From the NCBI RefSeq assembly GCF_050942215.1, contig NZ_CP192056.1, positions 4,154,001 to 4,218,000 on the forward strand: a stretch of 64,000 nucleotides of DNA, read 5' to 3'. Positions 33,635 to 42,103 of this stretch are shown here, one piece after another. The position numbers were made by a program, and so were the translations under genes. The DNA is from Sphaerimonospora sp050942215 (GTDB lineage: Bacteria > Actinomycetota > Actinomycetes > Streptosporangiales > Streptosporangiaceae). Below the pieces are notes generated by a model. That model saw nothing but the letters and a program-made list of their open reading frames with translations. It did not search any database and was not told the DNA's origin. Within the stretch, counting starts at the first letter, position 1. Every line of letters begins with the position of its first letter.

Positions 33635-35229
33635 GCGTCTTTCCTGCTCTCTCTCCGCGCGATGGCCCGCGTGATGGCCCGCGCGGCCACGTCACGATCG
33701 TCGAAGGGGATGACCGTGCCCCCGACGTACTGGCCCTGCTCGTGCCCCTTGCCCGCCACAACTACCACATCTCCGGGCGCGGCACCGGAAATCGCCAGGT
33801 CGATGGCCGCCTCCCGGTCCGGCTCCATGATCACATGCGCCCGCTCGTCCGGCGGCACCCGCAGCGCCCCCTCCAGCATCGCGGCCAGGATCACGAGGGG
33901 ATCCTCGCTGCGCGGGTTGTCACTGGTGAGGATCGCCACGTCGGCGAGCCGGGCGGCGGCCTCGCCCATCATCGGCCGCTTGCCGCGGTCTCGATCACCG
34001 CCGCACCCGAGCACGATCGTGAGCCGGCCGCGTGCCCGTGCCTCCGGTCCCGGCCCCGATCCGAGCACGGCGCGCACCGAGCGCAGGACCGACTCGACCG
34101 CCCCCGGCTTGTGGGCGTAGTCGACGATCACCTGGTAGTCCCCGGGCCCCGGCACCCGCTCCATCCGGCCGGGGACGCCGCCGAACGAGGCGATGCCGGA
34201 CATCGCGGTCTGCGGCGGGATCCCCGCCTCCACCAGCGCGACCAGCGCGCCGAGCGCGTTGGCGACGTTGAACGGCCCGGGCATGGCCACGGTGGCGTCC
34301 ACCTCGACGCCGCCGGGGCCGATCACGCGGAAGGCGCTGCCGTCGGTCCCCAGGCGGACGTCGGCGGCCCGCCAGTCGGCCTCCGGGGCTCCGGCCGCGG
34401 AGAACGTGGTGATCGGGATCTTCGCCAGGCCGGTCAGCTCGCGGCCGTGGGCGTCGTCGACGTTCACCACGCCGACGCGGGACAAGTCGGGGGTGAAAAG
34501 GCGCATCTTGGCGGCGAAGTAGTCGTCCAGGTCGCGATGGAAGTCCAGATGATCCTGTGACAGGTTGGTAAAGATCGCTACATCGTAGGAAATGCCGTCC
34601 ACCCGACCCTTGACGAGAGCGTGGCTCGACACCTCCATCGCGGCGGCCGTCACCCCCTGCTCGCGCATCAGCGCGAACAGCGCCTGCAGGTCGCTCGCCT
34701 CCGGTGTCGTGAGCTCGGGAGTCAGCCGCAGATCGCCCGCCTGGATCTCCACGCCGCCGACCAGGCCGGTCCGGTGACCCGCCGCACGCAACCCGGCCTC
34801 CAGCAGGTAGCTGGTGGTCGACTTGCCGCTGGTGCCGGTGACGCCGATGACCGTCATGCCATCGGCCGCCCTGCCGTACACCCATCCGGCGACCTGCCCG
34901 AGCAGCGCGCGCGGATCGGGCACCACGAGCACCGGCAGGCCGGTCGCCACCGCGCGGTCGAGGCCGGCGGGATCGGTCAGGATCGCCGCCGCGCCGGCGG
35001 CGAGCGCGTCGGCGGCGAACTCGGCACCGTGCGAGGAGCTCCCGGACAGCGCCACGTAGAGGTCGCCGCGCCGGACGCGGCGGGAGTCGATCGAGACACC
35101 GGTGACCGTCCCGCGGACCGCTCTGGCTCCGGGAGAGGGTACGGCGCAGGCCACGCCGAGCAGGGCCGCGAGCCCGGACAGCGGGCGGGCCGCCACGGCG
35201 GTGGGACGCATCGAGGACGGGGGACGCAC
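33631..35229 (-). CDS. murE: UDP-MurNAc-dipeptide--meso-DAP ligase
   Basis: A 532-residue Mur ligase. Key segments are VSIDSRRVRRGDLYVALSGS, IGVTGTSGKSTTSYLLEAGL (ATP loop), MEVSSHALVKGRVDGI and FTNLSQDHLDFH. TSDNPRSEDP, the DNPR motif, selects meso-diaminopimelate over lysine, so the wall is DAP type. The start is uncertain: GTG 35229 with AAGGGG upstream, or ATG 35211. 16 bases separate it from ftsI, the only real gap in the run from ftsL to ftsQ. Confidence 0.95.
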   Translation of the reverse strand: MRPPSSMRPTAVAARPLSGLAALLGVACAVPSPGARAVRGTVTGVSIDSRRVRRGDLYVALSGSSSHGAEFAADALAAGAAAILTDPAGLDRAVATGLPVLVVPDPRALLGQVAGWVYGRAADGMTVIGVTGTSGKSTTSYLLEAGLRAAGHRTGLVGGVEIQAGDLRLTPELTTPEASDLQALFALMREQGVTAAAMEVSSHALVKGRVDGISYDVAIFTNLSQDHLDFHRDLDDYFAAKMRLFTPDLSRVGVVNVDDAHGRELTGLAKIPITTFSAAGAPEADWRAADVRLGTDGSAFRVIGPGGVEVDATVAMPGPFNVANALGALVALVEAGIPPQTAMSGIASFGGVPGRMERVPGPGDYQVIVDYAHKPGAVESVLRSVRAVLGSGPGPEARARGRLTIVLGCGGDRDRGKRPMMGEAAARLADVAILTSDNPRSEDPLVILAAMLEGALRVPPDERAHVIMEPDREAAIDLAISGAAPGDVVVVAGKGHEQGQYVGGTVIPFDDRDVAARAITRAIARRESRKDA

Positions 35230-35245
35230 GGCGAGAGCGTACCCC

Positions 35246-37522
35246 TTACCGGCGGGCACGGAGGACGATGTCGGGCGTCTTCGTACCCGTCGGAGGGATC
35301 TTCCTGGTCTTCAGCGCGAATGTCATGACATCCCTGAACACGGGGGCGGCCACGGTGCCGCCGTAGTGACCTTTCTTCGGATCCTGGATGACGGCGAGGG
35401 CCATCAGCCGCGGCTGGTCCGCCGGTGTGAAGCCGACGAACGTCGCCGTATACCCGCAGTATCCCCCGCATTCTTGGTCATATCGCATCGCAGTGCCGGT
35501 CTTGCCCGCGACGCGGTAGCCGGGGATCGCCGCCTCCGCTCCCGTGCCGTCGAGCCCGACGGCGGCCTCCAGCATGAGCGAGATGTCCCGGGCGGTGCGC
35601 TCGCTGATCACCCGGGTCCGCTTCGGCTCCGGGGCCGGCACGAACTTGCCGTGCTCGTCGGTGGTGCCCGCGACGATCGAGGGGGCGACCCGCATCCCGC
35701 CGTTGGCGATCGTCTGGTAGACGCTGGCGATCTGCAGCGCGGTGACCGAGATGCCCTGCCCGTAGGCGATCGTGCAGCGCTGGCTGCCGGACCAGCTCCG
35801 CCAGTCCGGCAGCAGGCCCGCCTCCTCGCCCGGGAGACCGGCTCCGCTCTTGGCGCCGAAACCGAAGGACCGGAACATCTCGTACAGCCGCTGGCTGCTG
35901 ATCCGCTCCGCCGCCATGATCGTGCCGACGTTGCTCGACTCCGCGATGATCCCGGCGAAGGTGAGCCGCTCCGGCGGGTGCGGGTGCGCGTCCCTGAGCT
36001 GCCTGTCGGCGCACTGGATGCGGTCGGGCACGCGGAACACGGTGTCGGCTCTGACCGCCCCCGACTCGATCGCCGCGGCCGCGGCGATCACCTTGTTGGT
36101 GCTGCCGGGCTCGAACACCTCCGCCACCGACCGGTTGCGCCGATCCTGCGGCGCGCTGTCCTGCCAGTGCTCGAGGTCGACCTCGGGCGCGTTGGCCATG
36201 GCCACGATCTGCCCGGTGCGCACGTCCATGACGATCACGCTGCCGCTGCTCGCCCGTGACGCCTTCACCTGCTCGGCGATCGCCTGCTGCGCGGCCCACT
36301 GAACGTCCCTGTCGATGGTCAGCCGGACGTCGCGGCCGGGCACCGGCTCCCGCCGGGTGCTGCGGGTCAGCGGGATCCGCTGCCGCTCCCCGCCGAGCTC
36401 GAAGGTCTGCTCGCCGTCACGGCCCGCCAGCACCTCGTCGTAGGCGCTCTCCAGTCCGGCCAGGCCGTATCCGTCGACGCCGACGAACCCGATGACGCCG
36501 CCCGCGAGCCTGCCGCCCGGGTAGTCCCGGTGGTAGGTCCGCTTGGCGCCCACCCCCCTGAACCCGTAGTCGGTGATCTTCTTGGCGCGCAGCGGGTCCA
36601 CGCCCCGGGCGACCACCGCGTACCGCGAGGTCGTCTTGGCCAGTTTGGCCTCGATCTCCCCTTTCGGGCGGTTCAGCTCGGCGGCGAGGGTGGTGGCGAC
36701 CAGATCCCGCTTGGCGGGGTCGACCACCTTGGGATCGAGGTAGATCTCCCGGGCCTCGACCGTCACCGCGAGCTCGTGACCCGCGATGTCCGTGATCGAG
36801 CCGCGCCGCGCCGGCAGCTTCTCCGGCTGCACGCGCTGGTCGGCGCCCCTCGCCTGGAGCACCTTGGAGTCCAGTCCCTGCAACTGCACCAGCCGCCCGG
36901 CGAGCAGGGACAGCACGAACGCCATCGCGACCAGCCCGGCGTTCAGCCGCCGCGCCGGATCGCTGAGCCGCAGAACGGCGGGCGGCCGCGGCGGGGGCGG
37001 AGGCGGCGCCGACCGGCGCCTGGGTCCGGGCGCACGCGGCGTCCCCGAGCCGCGCTGTGATCCGGAGGCGCGCGGTGATCCGGGCGCACGCGATGATCCG
37101 GGGGCACGCGGTGCTCCGCGCTCCGGCCCGGTGGCGCGCTCCGCTCCGGAACCACGGGGCGGGCCGCCGCCGGACCCCTGCCGCTCCTTGCGCTGGGCGC
37201 CCCGCTCGGCGCCCTGGGACGACTGACCGCCGGGCTGCGGCTTCGGGGCCTGTGGCCGGGGCGGCTGCGGCTTGGAAGGCTGTGCTTTCGGAGACTGTGC
37301 TTTTGAAGACTGTGCTTTCGGAGACGGTGCTTTCGGAGACGGCGATTTCGGCGGCGGTGCTTTCGGAGACTGCGACTTGGGCGGCTGTGCTTTCGGAGAC
37401 GGCGATTTCGGCGGCTGCGCCGTACGGGGCGGGCCAGGCGGGCGCGGCGGCCTGGGCGGACGACCGTCGACCGGTCCCCCGCCCCCCTGCCGCGGCGGAC
37501 GCCTGCTCCCGCCCGGATTCAC
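35246..37522 (-). CDS. ftsI: FtsI/PBP3 septal transpeptidase with a long repetitive N-terminus
   Basis: A 758-residue class B PBP. The cytosolic N-terminus (about 190 residues) is extremely Pro/Ser/Lys/Gln/Arg-rich and repetitive; one transmembrane helix follows at about residues 195-218. The pedestal domain comes next, then the transpeptidase with S474-T-N-K (active site), S529-S-N and K674-T-G. It crosslinks septal wall with FtsW and lacks PASTA repeats. GTG at 37522 overlaps the ftsL stop (GTGA). The tail is longer than in most FtsI proteins (usual total about 600 residues); it may be a disordered interaction region. Confidence 0.93.
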   Translation of the reverse strand: MNPGGSRRPPRQGGGGPVDGRPPRPPRPPGPPRTAQPPKSPSPKAQPPKSQSPKAPPPKSPSPKAPSPKAQSSKAQSPKAQPSKPQPPRPQAPKPQPGGQSSQGAERGAQRKERQGSGGGPPRGSGAERATGPERGAPRAPGSSRAPGSPRASGSQRGSGTPRAPGPRRRSAPPPPPPRPPAVLRLSDPARRLNAGLVAMAFVLSLLAGRLVQLQGLDSKVLQARGADQRVQPEKLPARRGSITDIAGHELAVTVEAREIYLDPKVVDPAKRDLVATTLAAELNRPKGEIEAKLAKTTSRYAVVARGVDPLRAKKITDYGFRGVGAKRTYHRDYPGGRLAGGVIGFVGVDGYGLAGLESAYDEVLAGRDGEQTFELGGERQRIPLTRSTRREPVPGRDVRLTIDRDVQWAAQQAIAEQVKASRASSGSVIVMDVRTGQIVAMANAPEVDLEHWQDSAPQDRRNRSVAEVFEPGSTNKVIAAAAAIESGAVRADTVFRVPDRIQCADRQLRDAHPHPPERLTFAGIIAESSNVGTIMAAERISSQRLYEMFRSFGFGAKSGAGLPGEEAGLLPDWRSWSGSQRCTIAYGQGISVTALQIASVYQTIANGGMRVAPSIVAGTTDEHGKFVPAPEPKRTRVISERTARDISLMLEAAVGLDGTGAEAAIPGYRVAGKTGTAMRYDQECGGYCGYTATFVGFTPADQPRLMALAVIQDPKKGHYGGTVAAPVFRDVMTFALKTRKIPPTGTKTPDIVLRARR
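37266..37420. repeat. 15-bp tandem repeats in ftsI coding DNA
   Basis: Copies of a GCTTTCGGAGACNGN-type unit, with variants such as GATTTCGGCGGCGGT, run in tandem with a 15-bp period, encoding SPKAQ/PPKSQ/SPKAP pentapeptides in the FtsI tail. Exact copies alternate with degenerate ones, so slippage or unequal crossover probably made this array. Confidence 0.8.
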
Positions 37523-37989
37523 CTGGTCCCGTCCACCGGCCGGGACGTGATGAACGACGGCGGCGAGTCGTCCTTCACCAGCCCGGGCGGAACCATGCTC
37601 GTCAGCGCCTCGGGCTGCTCGGCCTCGCGGGCCAGCTTCTCCTCGAGCGCCGCCTGCTCGCGCAGCTGGTTGATGCTCGACCGCAGGTCGCTCTCCTTGT
37701 ACGACCCCTGGGCGAGCATCGTGTTCAGCAGCAGCAGGGTGACCAGGCCGCCGCACATCAGGCCGATGACGAGCAGGACGAACGGCGCCTTGGGCGCCCG
37801 CCGGACCGCCGCGGACACCCCCGCCGGCGGCGTCGCGCGTGGCGTCCTGACGCCGATGGTCCCGAGCTCCCCCTCGGGACGCGGCGCGATCTTCGGCCGG
37901 GGCCTGGGCCGCGTCTTGGGCCGGCTCTTCGTCTGCGTCCTCAGCTGTGCCTGGAGCTGCGACGATCGTGTCTGCTGCGCTGTCCTCAT
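37519..37989 (-). CDS. ftsL: FtsL-like septum protein
   Basis: A 156-residue bitopic protein in the ftsL position between rsmH and ftsI. The basic, Arg/Pro/Lys-rich cytosolic part (1-68) is followed by a single hydrophobic helix (FVLLVIGLMCGGLVTLLLLN) and a coiled-coil extracytosolic part (LRSSINQLREQAALEEKLAREAE). FtsL acts with FtsB/FtsQ to activate FtsWI. Sequence conservation in the family is low; the call rests on topology and place. Overlaps rsmH and ftsI by four bases each. Confidence 0.85.
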   Translation of the reverse strand: MRTAQQTRSSQLQAQLRTQTKSRPKTRPRPRPKIAPRPEGELGTIGVRTPRATPPAGVSAAVRRAPKAPFVLLVIGLMCGGLVTLLLLNTMLAQGSYKESDLRSSINQLREQAALEEKLAREAEQPEALTSMVPPGLVKDDSPPSFITSRPVDGTR

Positions 37990-39062
37990 CCTTGGCGGAT
38001 CCTCTCTGCCGCCCGCAAACGGGCCGAGGCCGCTCGCGGGTTGTCGGCGACCTCGTCATCGTCCGGGAGCTCCGCTCCCCTCGTCAGAAGGCGGAACCGG
38101 GGCTGGTGAGCCTCAAGCGGGACCGGAAACCCGGGAGGGCCGGTATCCCTGGTTCGCGCCGCGAGGACCTGCTTGGTGAGCCGGTCCTCCAGCGAGTGGT
38201 AGGCGAGCACGACCACCCGCCCGCCGAGTGCCAGCGCGTCGAGGGCTGCGGGCAGGGCACGCTCCAGGGCGGCAAGCTCCTGGTTGACCTCGATGCGCAG
38301 GGCTTGGAACGTTCTTTTGGCCGGGTTCCCCCCCGTGCGCCTCGTCGCGGCGGGGATCGCCGTCCGTACGAGATCGGCGAGTCGTCTGGTCGTCATGATG
38401 GGATGTTCGACGCGCTCCCGGGCGACGAGGTTCGCGATGCGCGCCGCGAATTTCTCCTCGCCGTAGTCTCGCAGCACGCGGATGAGCTCGGCCACCGAAT
38501 ATGTGTTCACCACGTCGGCGGCGGTCAGCTCCTGGCCGGGGTCCATCCGCATGTCGAGCGGCGCGTCGTAGGAGTACGCGAAGCCGCGCTCGGCCTCGTC
38601 GAGCTGGGGGGAGGACACCCCGAGATCGAACAGCGCGCCGTGGACGCGGGGCCGTCCGGCCGCGGCCAGCACCTCGGGCAGCTCGTCGGAGACGGCGCGC
38701 ACGAGGGTGATCCGCCCGGAATAGGGCGCGAGCCGAACGGTGGACCGTTCGATGGCGGCGGGATCGCGGTCGATGCCGATCAGATGCAGGGCCGGATGGG
38801 CCGCGAGCAGCGCCTCCGCGTGCCCGCCGAGACCGAGGTTGGCGTCGACGACGACGGGTTCCGGTCCGGTCAGCGCGGGAGCGAGCAACTCCAGAACGCG
38901 ACCGATCATGACCGGAACGTGACCACCCGGGTGCCCAGGATCTTGCGACAACGCCTTCCGCCCCCCATATCGTCCGGCCCCTTTATATCGTCCGGCCAGG
39001 TCCCCATCCGCATCACCGGCCCTGGCATCTGACACCGGGGAAGGTGCATCAGCTGCCGCCAC
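37986..39062 (-). CDS. rsmH: 16S rRNA (cytosine1402-N4)-methyltransferase
   Basis: A 358-residue RsmH (MraW). Conserved parts: GGHVPVMIGRVLELLAP start, VDANLGLGGHAEALL (SAM motif), LIGIDRDPAAIE, ALFDLGVSSPQLDEAERGF, DMRMDP, RTFQALRIEVNQEL and VLAYHSLEDRLTK. It modifies C1402 in the ribosomal P site. The start is not decided: GTG 39062 or GTG 39035; neither has a strong ribosome site. The first 45 residues are not conserved, and the open frame extends into mraZ. It is the second gene of the dcw cluster. Confidence 0.93.
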   Translation of the reverse strand: MAAADAPSPVSDARAGDADGDLAGRYKGAGRYGGRKALSQDPGHPGGHVPVMIGRVLELLAPALTGPEPVVVDANLGLGGHAEALLAAHPALHLIGIDRDPAAIERSTVRLAPYSGRITLVRAVSDELPEVLAAAGRPRVHGALFDLGVSSPQLDEAERGFAYSYDAPLDMRMDPGQELTAADVVNTYSVAELIRVLRDYGEEKFAARIANLVARERVEHPIMTTRRLADLVRTAIPAATRRTGGNPAKRTFQALRIEVNQELAALERALPAALDALALGGRVVVLAYHSLEDRLTKQVLAARTRDTGPPGFPVPLEAHQPRFRLLTRGAELPDDDEVADNPRAASARLRAAERIRQG

Positions 39063-39126
39063 ATGGGAGCGGGTGGAGACCTCGCCGAACGTAACGACGG
39101 GTCTTTCGATCAAAGGATCGAACAGA

Positions 39127-39558
39127 TCAAAGGGTTCCGGGCAACACCTCCTCCGACAGGTCGGAGAACTCCTGCTCCTGGGCGGCCAGATAGGTCTCCC
39201 ACCCCTGGGTGTCCCAGATCTCCAGCCTGGTGTTCGCACCGATCACCGTGCAGTCACGCGTCAAACCCGCGTACCGCCTCAGGGCCTGTGGAATCGTGAT
39301 CCGTCCCTGCCTGTCCGGCGTCTCGTCCGACGCTCCGGCGAAGAACACACGGCTGTAATCGCGGACCGCCTTGGCCGTCATCGGGGCGGTGCGCAGGGCC
39401 TCGGTGATGCGCTGGAACTCCTCTACTGGGAAGACGTAGAGGCAACGCTCCTGGCCTTTGGTGATCACAAGACCCTCCGCCAGCTCCTCGCGATACTTCG
39501 CCGGCAGGAACAGCCGTCCTTTGTCATCCAGGCGCAGCGGATGGGTACCGAGGAACAC
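39127..39558 (-). CDS. mraZ: MraZ transcriptional regulator
   Basis: A 143-residue protein with two AbrB-like SpoVT modules: VFLGTHPLRLDDKGRLFLPA with KYREEL, and FFAGASDETPDRQGRITIPQ with ALRRYAGL. MraZ binds repeats in its own promoter and represses the dcw operon in other bacteria. The GTG at 39558 has AGGAGG about nine bases upstream and starts at the family's VFLGTH. A GTG nine bases earlier would overlap that site. First gene of the dcw cluster. Confidence 0.96.
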   Translation of the reverse strand: MFLGTHPLRLDDKGRLFLPAKYREELAEGLVITKGQERCLYVFPVEEFQRITEALRTAPMTAKAVRDYSRVFFAGASDETPDRQGRITIPQALRRYAGLTRDCTVIGANTRLEIWDTQGWETYLAAQEQEFSDLSEEVLPGTL

Positions 39559-39608
39559 CGGACCCACCTCCTGTGCCTTGCGGAGCGCTCGGCACTACGG
39601 CCTCTGCT

Positions 39609-39644
39609 CTCCACTGCGCACCACCATACTCCACTTCTCTCCAC
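39609..39644 (-). promoter_or_regulatory. Four MraZ boxes upstream of mraZ
   Basis: On the reverse strand GTGGAG, GTGGAG, GTGGTG, GTGGAG occur at exact 10-bp steps (39644, 39634, 39624, 39614). Regular GTGG/TGGG direct repeats one helical turn apart are the known MraZ operator type. They lie about 51-86 bp before the mraZ start. Confidence 0.8.
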
Positions 39645-39655
39645 CGTCAACTGAT

Positions 39656-39673
39656 TCACGCCGTGTCGGCGTG
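39656..39673. promoter_or_regulatory. CACGCC/GGCGTG dyad
   Basis: CACGCC (39657-39662) and GGCGTG (39668-39673) form a perfect 6-bp dyad around GTGTC, in the divergent promoter region between mraZ and the MoxR gene. It could be an operator or part of a hairpin. No identity assigned. Confidence 0.3.
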
Positions 39674-39905
39674 TCATTTTCTCCGCGTTTTCCCAGGTAA
39701 ATGAGGGTGGGGCGAAGTGGGGCGTGCGGAGGCCGCCAGCCCCGGTGGTACAGGGGAAGCCGCGCGAGAGGAAAGCGCACGTCCTTTGTCACTGGATTCA
39801 GACGAAGGTGCGACGCGGACAAACTCGCCCGGGAACGTCCGGGGTCATAGGGTCTGTACCACAAGAAACAAAATGTAAGGTTTAACCCGCATTTATGGAG
39901 GCCCG

Positions 39906-40867
<962 letters not shown>

Positions 40868-40871
<4 letters not shown>

Positions 40872-42103
40872 GCGGACTGAGGGCCCTGACCCCCCGGGGA
40901 CGATCGTTCATCGCCTCGGGGGCAGCGGCCCTGCTGTGCGCCCTGCTCCTGGGGGAGCACGACCTGCTGCGGGTGGCCGTCCTGATCGTCGCGCTGCCGC
41001 TGCTCGCGGCGCTGATCGTGGTGCGGACCCGGTACCGGCTCGCCTGCGCCAGGCGGCTCGATCCGTCCCGGGTCCAGGCGGGCGGCGTAGGCACGGTCAC
41101 GCTGCGGCTGGAGAACGTCACCCGCCTGCCGACCGGACTGCTGCTCGTGGAGGACCACATCCCGCACGCGCTGGGCACCGTCCGCCCGCGTTTCGTCCTC
41201 GACCGCGTGGAGCCGCACGGCGTCCGGGAGATCGACTACAAGGTGCGCTCCGAACTGCGGGGGCGTTTCCCGATCGGGCCGCTGTCGATCCGGATCGCCG
41301 ATCCGTTCGGGCTGGTCGAGCTGACCAGATCGTTCACGATCACCGACACTCTCGTGGTCACCCCCGAGGTGGTGCCGCTGCCGCCGGTGCGGCTGTCCGG
41401 CGAGTGGACGGGCGGGGGCGACAGCCGTACCCGCTCCGTGGCGGCGGCGGGCGACGACGACGTGGCGCCGCGCGAGTACCGCCAGGGCGACGACCTGCGC
41501 CGGGTCCACTGGCGGTCGACCGCGCGGCACGGCGAGCTGATGGTCAGGCGCGAGGAGCAGCAGCGGCAGAGCCGGGGCGCGCTGCTGCTGGACACCCGCA
41601 GATGCGCCCACCGGGGCGAAGGTCCCCGGTCGTCGTTCGAGGTCGCGGTCTCGGCCGCCGCCTCGATCGGGGTGCACCTGTCGCGTGACGGACTGGGCCT
41701 GCGCCTGATCACCGACCAGGGCGGGCAGCACCTGGCCGACACCGGCGCGTCGTGGTCGCTGCTCGACGCGCTCTCGGTCGTACGGCACAGCTCGGCCCGG
41801 TCCATGGAGCACGGGATCGCGGCCCTGCGGCAGGGTGGCGACGGCCTGATCGTCGCCGTGCTGGGAGAGATCGACTCCCTCGACGCCCGGGAGCTGGCCC
41901 GGCTCAAGCAGCCCGGCGTGACCGGGATCGCGGTCCTGCTGGACGTCGCGGGCGAGACCGGGGCGGCGAGCCCGGACGCCGACGAGACCGCGGAGGACAT
42001 GCTGACGGCCGGCGGATGGCGGACGATCCGTCTGCCCGCCGGCGTCTCACTCGCCGCGGTCTGGCCGGAGGCCGCGCACAGGAGGGTGGGCATCCGCCGA
42101 TGA
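40868..42103 (+). CDS. DUF58 protein
   Basis: A 411-residue DUF58 protein. N-terminal hydrophobic pair (AAALLCALLLGEHDLLRVAV, LIVALPLLAALIVV) suggests membrane association. The DUF58 core is REYRQGDDLRRVHWRSTARH with GELMVRREEQQ. The C-terminal part resembles a VWA-like fold. DUF58 proteins work with MoxR ATPases. GTG start overlaps moxR by four bases (GTGA). The stop overlaps the transglutaminase ATG. Confidence 0.92.

Noticed and set aside
37523..38059. In-frame extension of ftsI across ftsL
   Set aside because: It overlaps ftsL completely and has no conserved content; the GTG at 37522 gives the standard four-base overlap.
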